From contig NZ_CAMYEZ010000086.1 in NCBI RefSeq assembly GCF_947254915.1, forward strand, positions 1-9,927: a stretch of 9,927 bases of DNA, read 5' to 3'. A program made the position numbers and the translations under genes. The notes beneath the pieces were generated by a model. It ran no database searches. It was given only the letters and a program-made list of their open reading frames with translations, and was not told the DNA's origin. Positions 5,698 through 9,927 of the stretch are shown here, piece by piece. Position 1 is the first letter of the stretch. Each line of letters opens with the position of its first letter. This DNA is from an uncultured Porphyromonas sp. (GTDB lineage Bacteria; Bacteroidota; Bacteroidia; Bacteroidales; Porphyromonadaceae).

Positions 5698-6474
5698 ATG
5701 GAAAACGATCTTCACGGTAATAGTCTGAAGGCTGTCGGGACCTTTCTCTCAGCCTATGCGACCCATATGATGGGCTGTGGCGTGCACACCTCTCGTGTCG
5801 TGCGCTGTACGCAGCGCATAGGCGAGCGCTACGGCTATACCGTCGTGACGATGATGGTGCAGAAAGGCGTACTGATCAAGCTGTACGACCCTAAGAGCAA
5901 TACACACTTTGCCATTGAAGATGCGATTCCCCCGCTACCCATTAGCTTCGAGCACAATGCCCGCTTGAGCGCCTTGAGCTGGGAGGTGGTCGACGAGCAA
6001 CTATCCCTAGAGGAGGTACGTGAGCGGTATGAGCAGATACTAGCTGCGCCACGTACACATCCGCTATTTGTATTGATCTTGGTGGGGCTAGCGAATGCTT
6101 CGTTTTGCCGACTCTTCGGAGGTGATCTACCAGCTATGGGGATCGTCTTTTGGGCTACCGTCGTGGGGTTCATCTGCAAGCAGAAGTTGATCCAGGAGCA
6201 TGTCAACCACTACATAGCCTTCATGGTGTCAGCCTTTGTAGCGTCGCTCTGCACGAGCATCTCGCTAATCTTCAATACGGACAGTGAGATCGCTCTGACG
6301 ACAAGTGTGCTCTATCTAGTGCCTGGCGTGCCGCTCATCAATGGTGTGATAGACATCGTGGAGGGGTACATACAGACAGGCTTCTCCAGGCTTGTGGAGG
6401 CTTTCCTGCTGATAGGCTGTATCGGGTGGGGCTTTTCGATCACGCTCTTTATCTTTAGGAGTAGCTTGCTATGA
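5698..6474 (+). CDS. ThrE/YjjP-like exporter subunit (DUF1212 family)
   Basis: Inner-membrane protein of 258 aa, the larger half of a split threonine/serine-exporter-type transporter. The soluble N-terminal part (about 1-118) shows family features such as ATHMMGCGVHTSRVV (21-35), a G-x-H-T/R motif near the first conserved helix. About five membrane segments follow (about 122-140, 143-161, 170-192, 200-220, 230-254), with the family-type VPGVPLINGVIDIVEG at 208-223. In Corynebacterium ThrE both halves are fused and export threonine and serine. In E. coli the two-gene version YjjP/YjjB is linked to succinate export. The substrate here is unknown. It is the first gene of an operon: its stop overlaps the next start as ATGA. 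There is no clear Shine-Dalgarno, only AGAGAAG at 5684-5690. The ATG at 5698 is the first in-frame start after the leader. Confidence 0.9.
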   Translation: MENDLHGNSLKAVGTFLSAYATHMMGCGVHTSRVVRCTQRIGERYGYTVVTMMVQKGVLIKLYDPKSNTHFAIEDAIPPLPISFEHNARLSALSWEVVDEQLSLEEVRERYEQILAAPRTHPLFVLILVGLANASFCRLFGGDLPAMGIVFWATVVGFICKQKLIQEHVNHYIAFMVSAFVASLCTSISLIFNTDSEIALTTSVLYLVPGVPLINGVIDIVEGYIQTGFSRLVEAFLLIGCIGWGFSITLFIFRSSLL

Positions 6475-6965
6475 TGCTGATTGTAGATATCCTACTAGAT
6501 GGGCTCTTTGCAGCGATGGCTGCGATGGGCTTTGGTGCTATCTCCGACCCTCCGCTGAGGGCTTATCGCAGTATCGCTATACTAGCTGCCGTGGGGCATG
6601 CGCTACGCTTCGTCTTGATGACGGTGTGTGGCATCAATATCGCCATTGGATCGCTCTGCGCTTCGCTGACGATAGGCTTCGGGGCGCTCTGGCTGGGGAA
6701 GCGTATACAGACACCTATCACCGTCCTCTCGATACCAGCGCTCCTGCCGATGATCCCAGGGAAATATGCGTACAATATGTTCTTCGCGCAGATCATGTTT
6801 CTCCAAAACCTAGACAGCATGGAGGGACAGCAGAAGTATATGGAGATGTTTTTCTTCAATAGTATCGTAGCCATCACAGTCATCTTCGTCCTAGCTGCGG
6901 GGGCTACACTCCCTATCCTACTCTTCCCTAAGCGCACCTTCTCTCTAACTCGTAAGAAACAATAG
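6471..6965 (+). CDS. YjjB-like exporter subunit (ThrE_2/DUF3815 family)
   Basis: Small inner-membrane partner of the preceding protein, 164 aa. Four or five hydrophobic segments are visible (about 3-24, 32-52, 56-76, 80-100, 128-152). The segment containing IPALLPMIPGKYAYNMFF (about 88-105) carries the proline-glycine motif typical of the C-terminal half of ThrE transporters. The tail is basic (KRTFSLTRKKQ), which fits a cytoplasmic end. The start overlaps the upstream stop by 4 bp, so translational coupling and a 1:1 complex are likely. Two Met codons are adjacent (6471 and 6474), and either may be used. The length fits the two-gene form of the family. The transported compound cannot be told from the sequence. 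Confidence 0.9.
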   Translation: MMLIVDILLDGLFAAMAAMGFGAISDPPLRAYRSIAILAAVGHALRFVLMTVCGINIAIGSLCASLTIGFGALWLGKRIQTPITVLSIPALLPMIPGKYAYNMFFAQIMFLQNLDSMEGQQKYMEMFFFNSIVAITVIFVLAAGATLPILLFPKRTFSLTRKKQ

Positions 6966-6980
6966 GCTCTGAGCTCTACT

Positions 6981-7709
6981 ATGAATACCTTTTGGAATAC
7001 AATCGCCCAGTACAATGCGGCGACCTGGCCGATACAGATACTCCTAGTCATCGCTGCCGTTGTGGTTCTGTACCTCCTGGTCAAGCGTCCCTCACGTAGC
7101 AGTACGATCATTGCCAAGTCCTATCTGATACTCCTATATGTATGGATCGCTGTGGCATACTATGCCATCTACTGTGCAGAGCGTAGCTACTCCATCCTAC
7201 TCAGCATATACTGGGGCATACTAGCTCTGGCGTGGATTAAGGATCTCCTGGAGGACGACACGCAGTTTGCCCTCAGAGACAAGTTCAAGCCCTTTGGCAT
7301 CTTCGTACTCCTGCTCCCGCTGATGTATCCTCTAGCGTCCATCACGAGGGGGCTCTCCTTCCCCTACATCACCACGCCAGTGATGCCCTGCACGGTAGCT
7401 ATCTACACGATCGGACTGCTCCTCCTCTTCACGAGTCGAGTCAATATCTTTATCGTCCTACTCCTCCTCAACTGGGCTATGGTGGGCGTGACGAAGACTT
7501 GGTTCTTCGGGATCCCCGAGGACTTCATCCTAGTGCTCACGGCGATACCTGCGCTGTACATCTTCTTCCGCGAGTACTTCGCCCTAGATCTGCATCAAGA
7601 CTCAAAGCCGCAGGCGAAGTACATCAATGCGCTTCTGATCCTCGTCTGCATCGGGGTCTGCATAGCGCTCTGCTGGGCGCTCTTTGCCCAGATATCTAGA
7701 GATATGTAG
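6981..7709 (+). CDS. DUF6064-like multi-pass membrane protein
   Basis: Integral membrane protein of 242 aa with seven or eight predicted helices (about 17-34, 44-64, 70-88, 105-121, 135-151, 154-173, 181-197, 215-236). Features that recall the DUF6064 family are YNAATWPIQ near the N-terminus (11-19), MPCTVAIYTIGLLLLF (135-150), and the downstream NWAMVG...FGIPEDF pattern (164-182). The biochemical role of that family is not known to me. The gene starts 15 bp after the YjjB-like gene, with no promoter or terminator between, so it belongs to the same transcript and may assist or modulate the exporter. A strong terminator follows 32 bp after its stop. The family assignment comes from motif memory; membrane location is near certain. 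Confidence 0.8.
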   Translation: MNTFWNTIAQYNAATWPIQILLVIAAVVVLYLLVKRPSRSSTIIAKSYLILLYVWIAVAYYAIYCAERSYSILLSIYWGILALAWIKDLLEDDTQFALRDKFKPFGIFVLLLPLMYPLASITRGLSFPYITTPVMPCTVAIYTIGLLLLFTSRVNIFIVLLLLNWAMVGVTKTWFFGIPEDFILVLTAIPALYIFFREYFALDLHQDSKPQAKYINALLILVCIGVCIALCWALFAQISRDM

Positions 7710-7741
7710 GCTACACCACACGACACGAGCAAGCCCCATCT

Positions 7742-7790
7742 AAGTCTCTACGGAGGAATCGCCAAGTTCTTCCGTAGAGACTTTTCATTT
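7742..7790 (+). terminator. Rho-independent terminator of the exporter operon
   Basis: A 17-bp stem (7742-7758 with 7767-7783, one G-U pair) closes on an 8-nt loop and runs into TTTTCATTTT. The outer stem is AAGTCTCTACGGA with TCCGTAGAGACTT. It separates the three-gene operon from pckA. Confidence 0.92.
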
Positions 7791-7810
7791 TCCAGCGAGG
7801 TGTGGACAAA

Positions 7811-7873
7811 TTCTTCGGAACTTCGAAATCTTTCTTCCGAACTTTCATTTCATTCTTCCGAAGTTTTATTTGC
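7811..7873. repeat. Three 21-bp degenerate tandem repeats
   Basis: Units at 7811-7831, 7832-7852 and 7853-7873 each begin TTCTTC(C/G)GAA and continue with an AT-rich half. The middle and right units share TTCTTCCGAA. A weaker fourth unit may lie at 7874-7894, and the 3' arm of the terminator at 7767-7790 also begins TTCTTCCG. There is no ORF of note in 7710-8079, so the repeats fill an otherwise non-coding stretch upstream of pckA. Confidence 0.65.
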
Positions 7874-7908
7874 CAGTTCCGTGGAGAAACTTCGTTTCCT
7901 CGTGAGCT

Positions 7909-7953
7909 ATTGGGAGATTCCTCGGTAGAAATCCCAATCGGCCGAGATCTCGG
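7909..7953. repeat. Two palindromes upstream of pckA
   Basis: ATTGGGA (7909-7915) is complementary to TCCCAAT (7932-7938), forming a 7-bp stem. Next to it, CCGAGATCTCGG (7942-7953) is a perfect 12-bp palindrome that could bind a dimeric regulator. They lie about 85-125 bp upstream of the pckA -7 box. Function is unknown. Confidence 0.4.
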
Positions 7954-8035
7954 AGTCATCAGATGGACCCCGTAGCGCAGGGTTTCCGTTTTTTTATTAC
8001 TTTTGCTGTGTCCTCCCCCCCTGAGGGCAGGGGAC

Positions 8036-8043
8036 TATATTTG
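8036..8043 (+). promoter_or_regulatory. -7 box (TATATTTG) of pckA
   Basis: This is an exact TAnnTTTG match. The predicted transcription start near 8049 leaves a leader of about 30 nt, A-rich with ACAAACAAACAC, before the ATG at 8080. No TTTG -33 box lies at normal spacing; the nearest, at 8002-8005, is too far away. The box also shows that translation cannot start at the earlier in-frame ATG at 7963. Confidence 0.65.
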
Positions 8044-8079
8044 ATACATCAAGCATCTACAAACAAACACTCTATAGCT

Positions 8080-9693
8080 ATGACACAGCACAACATTGAT
8101 CTCTCACAGTATGGCATCAAGGCGCCAGCTGAGATCATCTACAATCCCTCGTACGATCAACTATACGAGGCTGAGCTACAGCCAGACCTGACGGGCTATG
8201 ACCGCGGACAGCTCACCGAGCTGGGTGCTGTCAACGTGATGACAGGTGTCTACACGGGTCGCTCACCAAAGGACAAATTCTTCGTCCTCGATGACACCAC
8301 CCGCGACACCATCTGGTGGACCACCCCCGAGTACCCCAACGACAACAAGCCTACCAGTCAGGAGACCTGGCGGGAGCTTAAGCGGATTGCCACCGAGGAG
8401 CTCTCGGGCAAGAAGCTCTACGTCGTCGATGCCTTCTGCGGTGCTAACCCAGACACGCGCCTCAAGATCCGTTTTATCATGGAGGTCGCTTGGCAGGCTC
8501 ACTTCGTCACCAATATGTTTATCCGCCCATCCAAGGAGGAGCTGGCAAACTTTGGCAAGCCCGACTTTGTCGTTATGAACGCTTCGAAGGCTAAGGTGAC
8601 CAACTACAAGGAGCTGGGACTGAACTCCGAGACGGCTGTTGTCTTTAACCTAACCGAGAAGGTGCAGCTCATCCTCAACACTTGGTACGGAGGCGAGATG
8701 AAGAAGGGTATGTTCTCCTATATGAACTACCTCAACCCGCTCCGTGGCAATGCCTCAATGCACTGCTCGGCCAATACGAATCAGGACGAGACGGAGACCG
8801 CTATCTTCTTCGGTCTCTCGGGCACGGGCAAGACGACCCTCAGCACCGACCCCAAGCGCAAGCTGATCGGCGACGACGAGCATGGCTGGGATGACAACGG
8901 TATCTTTAACTACGAGGGCGGCTGCTACGCTAAGGTGATCAACCTGAGCAAGGAGTCGGAGCCTGACATCTACAACGCCATCCGCCGTGATGCACTCCTA
9001 GAGAATGTGACGGTCGATGCCAACGGTAAGATAGACTTCTCCGACAAGTCTGTCACGGAGAATACACGTGTCTCCTACCCTATCTACCACATCGAAAACA
9101 TCGTCAAGCCAGTCTCTAAGGCGGGCCATGCGAACAAGGTGATCTTCCTCTCGGCAGACGCTTTCGGTGTCCTACCTCCTGTCTCGATCCTTGATCCTGA
9201 GCAGACGCAGTACTACTTCCTCTCAGGCTTTACGGCCAAGCTTGCTGGTACCGAGCGTGGCGTCACGGAGCCTACACCGACCTTCTCGGCATGCTTTGGC
9301 GCAGCCTTCCTCTCGCTCCACCCGACCAAGTACGGTCAGGAGCTGGTCAAGCGTATGAAGGCTGTCGGAGCTAAGGCTTACCTAGTCAATACGGGCTGGA
9401 ATGGCACGGGCAAGCGTATCTCAATCAAGGATACCCGTGGCATCATCGACGCAATCCTCGACGGCTCCATCGACAAGGCTCCGACGAAGAAGCTACCCTA
9501 CTTCAACTTCGCCATCCCAACGGAGCTACCAGGCGTAGACCCCGCTATCCTCGATCCACGAGACACCTATGCTGATCCCGCTGAGTGGGAGACGAAGGCT
9601 CAGGATCTGGCTAAGCGCTTTGTCAAGAACTTCGAGAAGTTTGCCACCAACGAGCATGGCAAGAAGCTCCAGGACGCAGGTCCTAAGCTCTAA
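8080..9693 (+). CDS. pckA: Phosphoenolpyruvate carboxykinase (ATP)
   Basis: Cytoplasmic enzyme interconverting oxaloacetate + ATP with PEP + CO2 + ADP. In succinate-forming Bacteroidales it often runs towards oxaloacetate, gaining ATP. The protein from 8080 is 537 aa, matching the family. Visible motifs are GRSPKDKF with the PEP-binding Arg (60-67), YGGEMKKG (203-210) with the metal and substrate lysines, H228, the P-loop GLSGTGKTT (245-253), the metal-binding LIGDDEHGW (262-270), and VNTGWNGTGKRISIKDTR near the C-terminus. All catalytic elements I looked for are present. The frame stays open upstream to an ATG at 7963, but that extension has no family similarity and would cross the TATATTTG promoter box; MTQHNIDLSQYGI is a typical N-terminus. 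It is transcribed alone, with terminators on both sides. Confidence 0.98.
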   Translation: MTQHNIDLSQYGIKAPAEIIYNPSYDQLYEAELQPDLTGYDRGQLTELGAVNVMTGVYTGRSPKDKFFVLDDTTRDTIWWTTPEYPNDNKPTSQETWRELKRIATEELSGKKLYVVDAFCGANPDTRLKIRFIMEVAWQAHFVTNMFIRPSKEELANFGKPDFVVMNASKAKVTNYKELGLNSETAVVFNLTEKVQLILNTWYGGEMKKGMFSYMNYLNPLRGNASMHCSANTNQDETETAIFFGLSGTGKTTLSTDPKRKLIGDDEHGWDDNGIFNYEGGCYAKVINLSKESEPDIYNAIRRDALLENVTVDANGKIDFSDKSVTENTRVSYPIYHIENIVKPVSKAGHANKVIFLSADAFGVLPPVSILDPEQTQYYFLSGFTAKLAGTERGVTEPTPTFSACFGAAFLSLHPTKYGQELVKRMKAVGAKAYLVNTGWNGTGKRISIKDTRGIIDAILDGSIDKAPTKKLPYFNFAIPTELPGVDPAILDPRDTYADPAEWETKAQDLAKRFVKNFEKFATNEHGKKLQDAGPKL

Positions 9694-9717
9694 TGGAGCT
9701 AACTCATAACTGATAAC

Positions 9718-9767
9718 AAGCAGAGGTTCCACTCTCCCGTGAGTGAGACCTCTGCTTTTCTCTTTTC
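9718..9767 (+). terminator. Rho-independent terminator of pckA
   Basis: AAGCAGAGGT (9718-9727) pairs with ACCTCTGCTT (9748-9757), and an inner CACTC/GAGTG stem (9730-9734 with 9741-9745) continues it past a small internal mismatch. A T-rich run, TTTTCTCTTTT, follows. Confidence 0.92.
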
Positions 9768-9790
9768 GTCATCGTACGACGGGTGTGCTC

Positions 9791-9821
9791 TTGTAACTTT
9801 GAAGTTAAGTGTGTATATTTG
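9791..9821 (+). promoter_or_regulatory. Promoter of the gene entering at the window's end
   Basis: TTG at 9791-9793 and TATATTTG at 9814-9821 are 20 bp apart, fitting Bacteroidetes -33/-7 geometry. The predicted start near 9827 gives a leader of about 84 nt before the ATG at 9911. Confidence 0.6.
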
Positions 9822-9910
9822 CGAAATGAAGGGGTGCAGGTGCGATACGGATGTTTTCGCAGGTAACCCACATTAGGCAGAAGACTATTCATTCACTACA
9901 CATTTGAACT

Positions 9911-9927
9911 ATGATAATAGGCGTACC
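9911..9927 (+). CDS. Start of a truncated gene (MIIGV...), possibly alanine dehydrogenase or transhydrogenase alpha
   Basis: Only five whole codons are visible: ATG ATA ATA GGC GTA, then CC. The beginning Met-Ile-Ile-Gly-Val, with the next codon probably Pro (CCn), is the usual start of alanine dehydrogenase and the related transhydrogenase alpha subunit. Such a short stretch is weak evidence. A plausible promoter upstream (9791-9821) and the pckA terminator support a new transcription unit here. It is cut off by the window edge. Confidence 0.4.

Noticed and set aside
6563..7117. Minus-strand open frame of 184 codons across the YjjB-like and DUF6064-like genes
   Set aside because: It opposes two clear membrane-protein genes, its composition looks like reverse reading, and no start signal is visible.
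7711..7959. Minus-strand open frame of 82 codons between the exporter operon and pckA
   Set aside because: It spans the terminator stem and the tandem repeats, so its Lys/Arg-rich product is explained by repeat composition.
7963..8079. N-terminal extension of PckA from an in-frame ATG at 7963
   Set aside because: The 39 extra residues have no family resemblance, would cross the TATATTTG promoter box, and the Met at 8080 gives the normal family length.
9826..9876. 16-codon open frame in the leader of the last gene
   Set aside because: It lies right at the predicted transcription start, but there is no ribosome-site or composition support, so a chance frame is more likely.

Overview
The window looks like chromosomal DNA from a Bacteroidales bacterium, most likely a Porphyromonas-type anaerobe. 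The support is a TonB-dependent receptor with an N-terminal carboxypeptidase-regulatory-like domain, several Bacteroidetes-type -7 boxes (TAnnTTTG) just upstream of genes, A-rich leaders with no clear Shine-Dalgarno, a solitary dnaK and an ATP-type PEP carboxykinase. The genus is inferred from general resemblance, not from a database search. All genes recognised are on the + strand.

Layout: (1) 1-123 holds the end of a 22-bp tandem repeat and a TACCTTTG promoter box. (2) 124-2583 encodes an outer-membrane TonB-dependent receptor, possibly from a leaderless mRNA. (3) 2584-2896 has no gene; it holds a 125-bp inverted-repeat element followed by the dnaK promoter region. (4) 2897-4816 is dnaK, with a strong terminator. 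(5) 4817-5072 holds an inverted repeat around a 25-bp near-palindrome and the promoter of a divergent Fur-family regulator (5073-5501). (6) 5502-5697 repeats the same pyrimidine-rich promoter module and then has a structured leader. (7) 5698-7709 is a compact three-gene operon: ThrE/YjjP-like and YjjB-like halves of a split exporter, overlapping by 4 bp, then a DUF6064-like membrane protein 15 bp downstream, closed by a 17-bp-stem terminator. (8) 7791-8079 has no gene; it holds 21-bp degenerate repeats, palindromes and the pckA promoter. (9) 8080-9693 is pckA with its own terminator. (10) 9760-9927 carries a promoter and the first codons of another gene.

PEP carboxykinase handles the PEP/oxaloacetate node, which in Bacteroidales fermentation leads to succinate. 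E. coli homologues of the split exporter (YjjPB) are linked to succinate export, so a metabolic link is conceivable, but the terminators show that the two loci are separate transcription units. DnaK is a general chaperone and the TonB-dependent receptor imports an unknown ligand. I see no defence system, integrase, transposase, tRNA, rRNA or CRISPR array. The most unusual content is regulatory and repetitive: the inverted-repeat element, the repeated promoter module with its palindrome, the exporter leader, the possible sigma-54-like site before dnaK, and the altered ligand positions of the Fur-family protein.
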